DNA of 64,000 nt, from contig WRIS01000001.1 of assembly GCA_009782615.1 (NCBI GenBank), positions 186,001-250,000 on the forward strand, written 5' to 3'. A model generated the notes under the pieces. It was not told where the DNA came from, did no database searches, and saw nothing but the letters and a program-made list of their open reading frames with translations. A program made the position numbers and the translations under genes. The stretch is from Eggerthellaceae bacterium (GTDB taxonomy: Bacteria > Actinomycetota > Coriobacteriia > Coriobacteriales > Eggerthellaceae). Shown here piece by piece: positions 24,055 through 32,307 of the stretch. Each line of letters begins with the position of its first letter. Positions within the stretch are counted from its first letter, which is position 1.

Positions 24055-27000
24055 ATGGCAGCTATTAGCAGTGCGACCAAAGAAGAAATTTATGCCCTAG
24101 TTGGCTCTGAGCGTTACCGCGATGATGTGCGAGAACGCAAAAGCTATTCATTCGATATCGGTATTATGCCCCCGTTGATAAAGCCCTTCGTTAAGGCAGG
24201 TGTGGCGGGCGGAGTTGCGCGTCCTGAAATCGAAGAACAAGTGCAAGCCTTGGTTAGGCTAGCTGTTGAAAATCACCTTCCTGTGGTGGCGCGCGCAGCG
24301 GCAACCAGCGGCTATGGTGGCGTGCTACCACGCACGGGAGCCCTGGTCATCGACATGAACAACTTCAACAAGCTGCTTGATGTTGACAAAGAAAACCTCA
24401 TTGTGCGCTGCCAAGCTGCTGCAATTTGGGAAGAGGTTGACAGGCAACTTATCGCCCACGGTCTCGAACTTGCCTTGCACCCATCAAGCTACCCTTCCTC
24501 TACGGTGGCAGGCTGGCTGGCTCAAGGTGGCAGTGGTTTTGGTTCCTATGAGTACGGCAGTTTCCGCGACAACGTGGTTGCGGCGCGCGTTATCCTTCCC
24601 GATGGTACGGCGCACGAATACACAGGCGATGAACTTCTCGAAAACATTGCTGACGCCGAAGGAACAACTGGCATCATTACCGAGGTCAGCTTCAAGGTGC
24701 GCCTCCGCGAAGAACAGTCCGTTCGCCTGCTTTCGTTTGCAGACACCGCTGCGGTGAGCAAAGCCTTACAAGCAATCTATGATTCAAAGCTGCCCGTTTG
24801 GTCGCTAACATTTTTGAACCCCGCTGCGGTGGGCCTCAAATCTTACTTGCCGCCCCGCCACGCACACCCCTACCAGCTTGAAGCCATCGCTGAAGAACAC
24901 GCAGCGACAAAAGATTTGCCCGAAGGCTATCTGGTGTTGCTCGCCTTTCCGAGTGCACGTATTCCCCAGCTTGACGAACAACTTGCCACCATCACAAGCG
25001 CGGCGGGTGGTGTGATGTTGCCCTTAGAAGCGGCAGAAGCCGAATGGGCAGAACACACGGCACCTATGCGTCTCAAGCGCATCGGACCTTCCATCATTCC
25101 CACTGAAGTTATTGTGCCTTTGGAAGAGCTGCAGGCGGTACTTGCAAAGATAGAGGCGCGCATCAAACAAAACTTCATCCTTGAAGGAATGCTCAGCGCA
25201 AACGGGTCGGTGACCCTGCTTGGTTTTATCCCCCATGACGAACGTAAATTCACCTTCAACATGGCGTTCGCGCTGGCGCTTTCCGTGATTCGCATTGCCA
25301 AAGAACACGGCGGCAGTGCTTACTCAACAGGGCTGTATTTCCGCCGCGAAGCACGCAATGTTTTAGGGGCTAAGCGTGTTTCTCGCCTCAAAGAACACAA
25401 ACAGCGTATCGACCCTTCCGCGGTTATGAACCCTGGCAAGGTGTATCCGCATAGTGGCGGGGGTGCACTTGATGTTTTGATGGGGGCAGCACTTGCTCTT
25501 GAGCCGCTTATCCGCCCAATAGCCAACGCGGCAAAAATCAAACTGCCAACCACAGGCGAAAATGCTGAAATCGAAAGCGAGCGCATCAGAAAATCGGGGA
25601 CACGCAACAATATACCTGCCGATGTTGCTTACATGTCCTTTGCCTGCGCACGCTGCGGATATTGCGTACCCACGTGCGAACAGTACCTGGGACGGGGCTG
25701 GGAAAGTCACTCACCCCGCGGGAAATACGCGTTTTTGCGCGAAATCCTTGCAGGACGTGAATCTTGGGATCAAAAAGCAGTTGAGACCTTCTTGATGTGT
25801 ACCACCTGCGAACGCTGCGATTTCCGCTGTCAGCTGCAACTGCCTGTTGAACACAGCGGCATGGCTCTTCGTGGTGCGCTCATCAACGAAAAGGGTTTCG
25901 GCACCTTCCCGCCCTTTGAAATGATGGCAGCATCGCTGCGTGGCGAGGGCGACATCTGGGCTGGAAAGCGCGAACATCGCGCGGACTGGGTTCCTGCCGA
26001 ACTCACCGACAAACTTGTCAGCGGCACCGATGCCGATGTTCTCTATTTCGCAGGTTGCACTTCCAGCTATGTTGAAACCGACATAGCCGAAGCAACGCTG
26101 CGTTTGTTGTTAGATTCAGGGCTTAAGGTTGCCTACATGGGCACTGAAGAAGTTTGTTGCGGAATCCCTATGAAAATGGCGGGCAAGTGGGATCTTTTCA
26201 CGCATATCTATTCTGCGAACACCGCAAAAGTCAGAAAAACAGGAGCGCGCATTTTGGTGACTTCGTGTCCTGCCTGTGCGCTGGTTTGGAAAGAACTCTA
26301 TGCCGAAGAAGCCCGTAAGCGCAATGAGCCCTACGACTTCGAAGTCAAGCATTATTCCGAGATAATCGGCCCTGCACTCGCCGAGGGTCGCATGAAGCTT
26401 AAGACAAACCCCTTTGAGGGGCAGAAAGTCACCTTCCACGATTCATGCCATGCAGGGCGTGCGCAAGGCATCTACGAAGAACCGCGCCAGATGCTTGCAG
26501 CCATCCCTGGTCTCGATTTGGTGGAAATGGAGCACAATCGCGAAGAAGGTTTTTGCTGCGGCAGCGTGTTGACCTTGGTGGGCGAAATCGACACCGCACC
26601 GAAGCTCGGCAAAATGCGCTTGGACGAAGCAACGGACATACAAGCCGACACCGTCATTGCCATGTGCCCGTGTTGCCAGGTGCAACTCCGTGATTCGGCA
26701 GACAAGAACGCCTTGCCGATAACCATTGACGATTTAGCTCGCGTGGTGGCGGTGGCAGCAGGATATGACATCCCCACTTCGCAAGTCCAAACCAGCTATA
26801 TGTGGGGCTTGTTCGATACCTTCATCAGGCTTATGGCGCCGAAAGAAATGGCGCAGCTGATGCAAAAAGTGTTCCCCGACATGCTGGACGCTATGCCGCT
26901 TAATATGGGTCCGATGATGCGTGGGATGGCGAATATGCCTGGTGGACCTGCTCTCATGAGCAAGATGATGCCCGTAATGTTTCCCAAGATGGCACCAGGG

Positions 27001-27189
27001 ATTCTCTCAAAGGTAATGCCGCGTTTAATTGACGAAGTCAAAGATTATGTGGGCGAGATGCCCCCTGACATGGATGAATTGATGCCCGATCTTTTACCGA
27101 AAACCATGGAAGCGCTGATGCCTACGTACTTGCCGCAGCTTATCCCCCACCTCGTGCCGTTGTTTATCAACTATTTACGTAAGGACTAG
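24055..27189 (+). CDS. FAD-linked oxidase fused to Fe-S and CCG domains, with a Met/Pro-rich tail
   Basis: This 1044-residue protein joins several modules: an FAD_binding_4 domain (about 55-230; ARAAATSGYGGVLPRTGALVIDM, HPSSYPSSTVAGWLAQGGSG in part), an FAD-oxidase C-terminal domain (to about 460), two 4Fe-4S motifs (CARCGYCVPTCEQ and CTTCERCDFRCQ), two CCG domains (CCGIPMKMAG, CCGSV with HDSCHAGR) and about 105 residues of Met/Pro-rich sequence. It resembles D-lactate/glycolate dehydrogenases linked to heterodisulfide-reductase-like electron transfer. The substrate, an alpha-hydroxy acid, is an inference. I chose the ATG at 24055 after GGGAGGAATG. It is transcribed alone. Confidence 0.85.
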   Translation: MAAISSATKEEIYALVGSERYRDDVRERKSYSFDIGIMPPLIKPFVKAGVAGGVARPEIEEQVQALVRLAVENHLPVVARAAATSGYGGVLPRTGALVIDMNNFNKLLDVDKENLIVRCQAAAIWEEVDRQLIAHGLELALHPSSYPSSTVAGWLAQGGSGFGSYEYGSFRDNVVAARVILPDGTAHEYTGDELLENIADAEGTTGIITEVSFKVRLREEQSVRLLSFADTAAVSKALQAIYDSKLPVWSLTFLNPAAVGLKSYLPPRHAHPYQLEAIAEEHAATKDLPEGYLVLLAFPSARIPQLDEQLATITSAAGGVMLPLEAAEAEWAEHTAPMRLKRIGPSIIPTEVIVPLEELQAVLAKIEARIKQNFILEGMLSANGSVTLLGFIPHDERKFTFNMAFALALSVIRIAKEHGGSAYSTGLYFRREARNVLGAKRVSRLKEHKQRIDPSAVMNPGKVYPHSGGGALDVLMGAALALEPLIRPIANAAKIKLPTTGENAEIESERIRKSGTRNNIPADVAYMSFACARCGYCVPTCEQYLGRGWESHSPRGKYAFLREILAGRESWDQKAVETFLMCTTCERCDFRCQLQLPVEHSGMALRGALINEKGFGTFPPFEMMAASLRGEGDIWAGKREHRADWVPAELTDKLVSGTDADVLYFAGCTSSYVETDIAEATLRLLLDSGLKVAYMGTEEVCCGIPMKMAGKWDLFTHIYSANTAKVRKTGARILVTSCPACALVWKELYAEEARKRNEPYDFEVKHYSEIIGPALAEGRMKLKTNPFEGQKVTFHDSCHAGRAQGIYEEPRQMLAAIPGLDLVEMEHNREEGFCCGSVLTLVGEIDTAPKLGKMRLDEATDIQADTVIAMCPCCQVQLRDSADKNALPITIDDLARVVAVAAGYDIPTSQVQTSYMWGLFDTFIRLMAPKEMAQLMQKVFPDMLDAMPLNMGPMMRGMANMPGGPALMSKMMPVMFPKMAPGILSKVMPRLIDEVKDYVGEMPPDMDELMPDLLPKTMEALMPTYLPQLIPHLVPLFINYLRKD

Positions 27190-27204
27190 CAACAAGCAGT
27201 AACG

Positions 27205-28122
27205 CTAAACACCACTCAAGTCAAAAGGCGGTATGAAGCTCTCTGCGGCGCTACCGCCTTCTTGCATGAAGCTATTGGTGATGCCCAAATCGAGCGCGAA
27301 ATCGATTACCTCAGCATATTCTTGTTCGCTGAGTTTCTTTTGCAGTTCAGGTGGCGAGGACGGCATCGGGGTGTATTGGTTCATCAGCGAATAGCATACT
27401 TGGTTGCCTACCGCGTCAAAGACACGCCCTAACACCAACTTCGATTCTGCTACGTGCCCAGGCAAGACAAGGTGGCGAACAATGACACCCTCTTGGAGCA
27501 ATCCGTCTTTGCCGAGGCGATACTCCCCCTTTTGCCTCACCATTTCCTTGAGCGCCTCAAGAGCAACTTCAGGATAGTCAGGTGCATCCGAATAGGCGGC
27601 TGCTATTTCGGGTGACGCATATTTGAAATCGGTGAGGTATATATCCACGTAACTCTCAAGGTTTTGAAGGGTTCTTGGTAATTCGTAGCCGCTCGTGTTG
27701 TAGACAACGGGAATCTTCAGGGGGCTGCTTGCCCGCTTTGCTTGGTCGAGAGCCGCGACAATTTCCCTCGCATAATGCGTTGGGGTCACCAGATTGATGT
27801 TGTGAGCGCCTTGGCTTTGCAATTCGAGAAAGATTTCTGTGAGCCGCTCTATGCTTACGGTTTTGCCTGCTTTCCCTTGCGAGAGAGCGACATTTTGACA
27901 ATAGCTGCATTTGAGAGAACAGTTGCTGAAAAAGACGGTTCCGCTGCCCCGCGTGCCGCTTATCGGCGGTTCTTCCCAAAAATGAAGCATCGCACGGGCA
28001 ACGCGCAAGGTGTCATCAGCACCACATATCCCTTGTTCGCCAAGCCCTCTTTTCGCTTGACAAAGCCTAGGACACAGCATACAGGCCGCATCTTTTGTGA
28101 TGTGTTTAAGAGGCATGAGCAT
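27205..28122 (-). CDS. Radical SAM protein of the PflX / PFL-activase-like type
   Basis: This 305-residue radical SAM enzyme has the CxxxCxxC cluster motif CSLKCSYCQN, preceded by a Cys-rich N terminus (CMLCPRLCQAKRG ... GICG). It matches the COG1313 group, whose members resemble pyruvate formate-lyase activases but have no settled role. Radical chemistry with a 4Fe-4S cluster and S-adenosylmethionine is expected. I chose the ATG at 28122: TATAAT lies exactly seven bases upstream, so the message may be leaderless; a GTG at 28140 is the alternative. It is convergent with the FAD/Fe-S gene, 15 bp apart. Confidence 0.82.
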   Translation of the reverse strand: MLMPLKHITKDAACMLCPRLCQAKRGLGEQGICGADDTLRVARAMLHFWEEPPISGTRGSGTVFFSNCSLKCSYCQNVALSQGKAGKTVSIERLTEIFLELQSQGAHNINLVTPTHYAREIVAALDQAKRASSPLKIPVVYNTSGYELPRTLQNLESYVDIYLTDFKYASPEIAAAYSDAPDYPEVALEALKEMVRQKGEYRLGKDGLLQEGVIVRHLVLPGHVAESKLVLGRVFDAVGNQVCYSLMNQYTPMPSSPPELQKKLSEQEYAEVIDFALDLGITNSFMQEGGSAAESFIPPFDLSGV

Positions 28123-28206
28123 GAGATTATTATAAAGCACCTAGGATAGAGTCGATAAAGTTTAAGCGCGCAATGAACCAAGGTAGTAAAATTCGGTGAC
28201 CTAACG

Positions 28207-28245
28207 CATCGGGGGCTTTTCACCTAAAAGGTGAAAAGCCCCCGA

Positions 28246-28247
<2 letters not shown>
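28207..28247. terminator. 19-bp perfect inverted repeat abutting tRNA-Pro
   Basis: CATCGGGGGCTTTTCACCT and its exact complement flank a 3-base loop (AAA at 28226-28228). The outer end overlaps the last two bases of the tRNA CCA. There is no T tract beyond it on either strand, but the TTTT in the stem could serve. It is probably the tRNA-Pro terminator. Confidence 0.65.
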
Positions 28248-28322
<75 letters not shown>

Positions 28323-28470
28323 ACATGAGCATCTTTTCAAGGTTTATTCCCTTGAAATTCAGCGCAGATTATACTAGCGGTAAATCATAGTGGTTTCAAG
28401 AGCATATCGAAAATGTGATTGAAATCATAATTCCTCGCCCTTTATTAGCCTGCAAAAGTGCAATGTATGC

Positions 28471-28487
28471 TTAGAGTAACTCTAGGG
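28471..28487. promoter_or_regulatory. MerR-type operator-like palindrome over the coaBC stop codon
   Basis: TTAGAGTAACTCTAGGG matches the operators at 1824-1842 and 1856-1870. It encodes the last codons and stop of coaBC, so it could be coincidence or act on transcription past coaBC (tRNA-Pro side). Confidence 0.4.
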
Positions 28488-29691
28488 CATGGTTGAGGAT
28501 AATGTCGGCAAGGTCATCCTTAGGCATTTCGGGAACATCAATCACTTCATTTGCTTTGATGAGCCAAGCTTTGTTAGCGTCTTGCCCAAAACCGATACCA
28601 TTCCCCACGTGGTTTGCGACAATCAAATCAGCCTTCTTTGAAGCAAGCTTCTTTTTGCCGTTAGCTAAAACCTCATCGGTTTCAGCAGCAAAACCCACAA
28701 CTACCTGACCTTTTTGTTTTTCAGCCGCAAGTGTTGCAAGGATGTCGGGGTTTTCGACCAGCTCGATTGTCCTTAAGCTTTCCCCAGCCGTTTCCTTTTT
28801 CAACTTGCTGGTAGCCGAGGCAACAGGACGCATGTCGCACACCGCAGCGGCGAAAATTGCGATATCGGCCTCCCCAAAACACGCACGCGCAGCTTCGAGC
28901 ATGTCAGATGCACTGGTAACGGGAACAACCGTCACGCCTTGTGCGGCACTCACCGAAACAGGACCTGACAAGATGGTCACTTGCGCCCCCCGACGCAGAG
29001 CGGCGCCCGCAAGCGCATAGCCCATCTTGCCCGATGAGTGGTTAGTGATGCAGCGAACAGGGTCTATCGCTTCAACCGTGGGGCCAGCCGTTATCATGAC
29101 CCGCTTTCCTGCTAAATCGCACGTTACTTCAAGCGCTTCAAGTGTACGTGCGACAATCACGTCAACTTCCGCAAGACGCCCTTTGCCAACATCCCCACAA
29201 GCAAGGTATCCTTCGTCAGCTTCGATAAATTGAACACCACGGTCGGCAAGCATCTTCATGTTTTCAACCGTAGCAGGGTTTTCATACATCCCAACATTCA
29301 TCGCAGGCGCAATCAAAAGCGGTGCTGTCGTTGCCAGAGCAGTTGTAGTGAGAATGTCATCGGCAATGCCCCAAGCAATTTTTGCCATTACGTTTGCGGT
29401 ACAAGGAGCAATCAAGAATAGGTCAGCTTCTTTGGCAAGGGAAATATGATGGATGGCATCGCCTGGCTCATCAAAAAGACGCATCGCAACGGGTTCGCGC
29501 GTGAGCGCACGAAAGGTGGTTGCGCCTATGAATTCTCCCGCATGTTCGGTCATAACAACCTTCACACGCACCCCTGCTTTTTGGAGTCCGCGAACAATTT
29601 CAGCGCTCTTATACGCCGCAACACAACCAGTTACGCCCAACAAAACGGTTTTTGCCGCTAAGCTTGTTGATATATTCGCCGATACATTCAT
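28471..29691 (-). CDS. coaBC: Bifunctional phosphopantothenoylcysteine decarboxylase/synthetase
   Basis: CoaBC makes 4'-phosphopantetheine for coenzyme A: CoaB ligates cysteine to phosphopantothenate and CoaC decarboxylates the product. The N-terminal FMN-binding CoaC part shows GVTGCVAAYKSAEIVRGL, AIHHISLAKEADLFLIAP (catalytic His) and PAMNVGMYENPA. The C-terminal CoaB part starts near 195 with TAGPTVEAIDPVRCITN and HSSGKMGYALA, later ANHVGNGIGFG. At 406 residues it is full length. It starts 4 bp after hemH in the ileS-lspA-rluD-hemH-coaBC run. Confidence 0.96.
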   Translation of the reverse strand: MNVSANISTSLAAKTVLLGVTGCVAAYKSAEIVRGLQKAGVRVKVVMTEHAGEFIGATTFRALTREPVAMRLFDEPGDAIHHISLAKEADLFLIAPCTANVMAKIAWGIADDILTTTALATTAPLLIAPAMNVGMYENPATVENMKMLADRGVQFIEADEGYLACGDVGKGRLAEVDVIVARTLEALEVTCDLAGKRVMITAGPTVEAIDPVRCITNHSSGKMGYALAGAALRRGAQVTILSGPVSVSAAQGVTVVPVTSASDMLEAARACFGEADIAIFAAAVCDMRPVASATSKLKKETAGESLRTIELVENPDILATLAAEKQKGQVVVGFAAETDEVLANGKKKLASKKADLIVANHVGNGIGFGQDANKAWLIKANEVIDVPEMPKDDLADIILNHALELL

Positions 29692-29695
29692 GAGC

Positions 29696-30712
29696 CTACT
29701 CCTCTATATAAGGACTCAAAATACTTTGCAGCACCCGCGCATGTGCCCACGTTCTGTCAAGGCACGGCACATAGATAAAATCCTCTTCTCGCACCGAATT
29801 ATCAAAGCGAGCACAGGCATCCAGATAATGCGGTTTCAGTTCGAATCTTACATCGTAGAGTGTTTCAAGGCAATCCACGGAAAAGCCAGGGCACACGAAA
29901 AAGATGCGACCGACCTTCGCTTCCGCCCAGCGATCAAGGACTTCTTTGGTGAAGGGTGCCAACCAAGACCGCCCTTTGTCAAAGCGGCATTGGTAGCCAA
30001 TCGTCCAAAACTTTCTGTCTATCCCCAGTTCACTTGCTATTTGTAGGCTTGAAGCGCCACATTGAAGTTCATAGGTGTCCCCCGCCTCAATGTCTTTCAA
30101 AGGTATCGAATGGTAGGAGAACAAGACACGGTCGCCCTGTTCAGCATCAAAGCCCGCGTGCTTTATCGAAGCGGCAATTGCGCGGGCGTAAACGGCATTA
30201 TCGTGGTAGTCGTCAATAATTCGATAGGCGACATCCCATTTGAGTTTTTTGAACGCACGCTTGACGTCGTCTTGAATCGCACCCGTTGTCGAAAAGGCGC
30301 TTTGCGGATAGAGCGGCAACACCACCACGTAGCTGCACCGTGCTTTGCGAAGTTTCTTCAACGCACCAATAAGGCTCGGTTCTCCAAAACTCATTGCGCA
30401 GGCGACGCAAGCATCGACCTCGTCGCCGTCTTTTTCGAAAGCTCGCTTAAGCCCGAGAACAAGCTGTTCGTGCGCAACCATGAAAGGCGAGCCGTCCGCG
30501 CTCCATATCTGCTCGTATTTTGCTGCAGAAACACGCCCCCGCTTAGGAAGGATTGCCAGATGCAAAATCAACCACCACAGACCGCGATTCATAGGCGCAA
30601 TGCGCTTGTGCATGAGAAATTGGGAAAGGTATTTCCTTACCGCACGCGGTGTTGGTGCAGAAGGAGTGCCCGTATTCGCCAGGATAACGCCGTACTTCAC
30701 CGATTTTGTCAT
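29696..30712 (-). CDS. hemH: Ferrochelatase
   Basis: This 338-residue enzyme inserts Fe(II) into a porphyrin at the end of haem synthesis. Family features: GVILANTGTPSAPTPRAVRKYLSQFL at the N terminus, the catalytic His in LFSYHSIP, and the Glu in PGFSVDCLETL. Sequence alone does not tell whether the substrate is protoporphyrin or, as in many actinobacteria, coproporphyrin III (CpfC). With menA nearby it indicates a cytochrome-bearing respiratory or electron-bifurcating chain. It lies between rluD and coaBC with short gaps. Confidence 0.94.
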   Translation of the reverse strand: MTKSVKYGVILANTGTPSAPTPRAVRKYLSQFLMHKRIAPMNRGLWWLILHLAILPKRGRVSAAKYEQIWSADGSPFMVAHEQLVLGLKRAFEKDGDEVDACVACAMSFGEPSLIGALKKLRKARCSYVVVLPLYPQSAFSTTGAIQDDVKRAFKKLKWDVAYRIIDDYHDNAVYARAIAASIKHAGFDAEQGDRVLFSYHSIPLKDIEAGDTYELQCGASSLQIASELGIDRKFWTIGYQCRFDKGRSWLAPFTKEVLDRWAEAKVGRIFFVCPGFSVDCLETLYDVRFELKPHYLDACARFDNSVREEDFIYVPCLDRTWAHARVLQSILSPYIEE

Positions 30713-30723
30713 AGTGTCTCCTT

Positions 30724-31776
30724 CTAGGACGCAGATTGAGGTTCACGAGATTCAAGCTCTGGTTCAACGGGCGACTCAAATCGCTCAAAGAGCGCCGCGC
30801 CTGCCTCGGTTCGCCCGCGCGACCTATTGGCAAGTCCATCAAGCACCGCTTGCAAATCTGCAGGTAGCGCATCGAGAAAAGTCATGCGCTCCCCTGTTGT
30901 CGGATGTTCGAAATCAAGTAAATACGAATGGAGAAACTGCCGCGCAAGCCCCAGCTGCATCGGCGGGGTTCCACCCCCGTAGACGGGATCCCCCACACAG
31001 GGATGTTTAATGTAGTGCATGTGCACCCTTATCTGGTGCGTTCGCCCCGTATAGAGCTTGCATTCAATCAAAGTGAAACCGTCATCTTTAAGACTGGCTT
31101 CAAAACGCTCAAGTACGGTAAAGGTTGTCACCGAGTCCCGCGCGCTTTCGGTATCGCGAATAGCCATCCGTGTTCTGTCGGTTGCCGAGCGCGCAATGGG
31201 CGCATCAACCATTCCCGTATCGTGGGCAATATTGCCTTGCACTAACGCGAGATAGTGGCGGTCAACCGTGCGCTCACGAATACCCTCCATAAGCCCCAAG
31301 CCCGCTTGATTGGTTTTTGCCGCAAGCATAAGACCAGTTGTGTCCTGGTCAAGACGATGCACAATACCAAGCCGCTCATCTTCTCCTTGCACGTTGCAAA
31401 GGTTTTCCTTCCCGCAATGATTGATAAGCGCGTGCACCAAGGTTCCTTGGATATGGTCTGCGGACGGATGGCAGACAAGTCCCGCTTGCTTGGAAAGCAC
31501 GAGTAAGTGCTCATCCTCAAAACGAATGTCCAGGGCAATAGGCTCGCCCACAAGCGTTGGCGCAAGTAAGGTTTCTTTTTCCTCGTAAACGATTGAGTCG
31601 CCCGCACAAACCAAATAGCGCTTCGCCACCTTGTTTCCGTTGACGAAAACCCGCTCTTCGTCGATGAAGCGAGCTGCAGCGCTGCGGCTCGGGTAAAACC
31701 CACGTTCGGCTAAGAGTACGTCAAGGCGCAGCCCTTCGTCTTGGTGCGTGGCGGTGTAGCTTAAGATGCGCGCCAT
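30724..31776 (-). CDS. rluD: RluA/RluD-family pseudouridine synthase
   Basis: This 350-residue protein has an N-terminal S4 RNA-binding domain (LDVLLAERGFYPSRSAAARFIDEERVFVNG) and the pseudouridine synthase core with the catalytic Asp in GIVHRLDQDTTGLMLAAK, plus TGRTHQIRVHM. The family isomerises uridines in 23S rRNA helix 69. The C-terminal 45 residues are a charged extension. It follows lspA by 3 bp, a gene order common in bacteria. The exact target (RluD-like or another RluA member) is not fixed by sequence reading. Confidence 0.92.
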   Translation of the reverse strand: MARILSYTATHQDEGLRLDVLLAERGFYPSRSAAARFIDEERVFVNGNKVAKRYLVCAGDSIVYEEKETLLAPTLVGEPIALDIRFEDEHLLVLSKQAGLVCHPSADHIQGTLVHALINHCGKENLCNVQGEDERLGIVHRLDQDTTGLMLAAKTNQAGLGLMEGIRERTVDRHYLALVQGNIAHDTGMVDAPIARSATDRTRMAIRDTESARDSVTTFTVLERFEASLKDDGFTLIECKLYTGRTHQIRVHMHYIKHPCVGDPVYGGGTPPMQLGLARQFLHSYLLDFEHPTTGERMTFLDALPADLQAVLDGLANRSRGRTEAGAALFERFESPVEPELESREPQSAS

Positions 31777-31779
31777 TGC

Positions 31780-32307
31780 CTATACGAATCTTTCGGCGTC
31801 GTCGGGAGTGGCCGTTTCGCTCTCAGTTTTGCTTTCGGGGTGCTTGTGCGCCAGCATTCCAATTACAAAGATAACGAATCCACAGGTAACCCCCATGTCA
31901 GCAATATTAAACACGGGGAAATTGATGAAGGTGAACTCAATGAAGTCAACAACATAGCCCGACACGAAGCGGTCTACCCCGTTACCGATTCCCCCCGCAA
32001 ATACCAAGGCGAGTCCAAGGGCTTCGGCAAGGTTTATCCTTTTTGCAACAATCACAAAAGCAAGTAAGATGACTGCGCACACAACCGCAGAAGAAACCCC
32101 CAACAAAAAAGTCGATTCGTTGAAGATGCCCCAAGCAGCACCCGTGTTGTGAACAAGCACAAAGCGGAATATCCCTAAAATCGATTCCGTTATTGTTTGA
32201 CCTTGCGTGTATGCGCTATCGAAATAACCCTTGGTTACACGGTCGAAAACAAGCCAGAGCGCTGCAATAACAAAGAAGATAATCGTATTTCGTTTGCGAC
32301 GCTGCAT
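31780..32307 (-). CDS. lspA: Lipoprotein signal peptidase (signal peptidase II)
   Basis: LspA is a membrane aspartic protease that cleaves prolipoproteins before the lipid-modified Cys. Four hydrophobic helices are visible, with NTGAAWGIF, GGIGNGVDRFVSGYVVDFIEF and FNIADMGVTCG holding the catalytic Asp pair. At 175 residues it is normal, with an extra acidic tail (HPESKTESETATPDDAERFV). Its start overlaps the ileS stop by one base (TAATG). It would process the lipoproteins at 43843 and 53632. Confidence 0.95.
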   Translation of the reverse strand: MQRRKRNTIIFFVIAALWLVFDRVTKGYFDSAYTQGQTITESILGIFRFVLVHNTGAAWGIFNESTFLLGVSSAVVCAVILLAFVIVAKRINLAEALGLALVFAGGIGNGVDRFVSGYVVDFIEFTFINFPVFNIADMGVTCGFVIFVIGMLAHKHPESKTESETATPDDAERFV

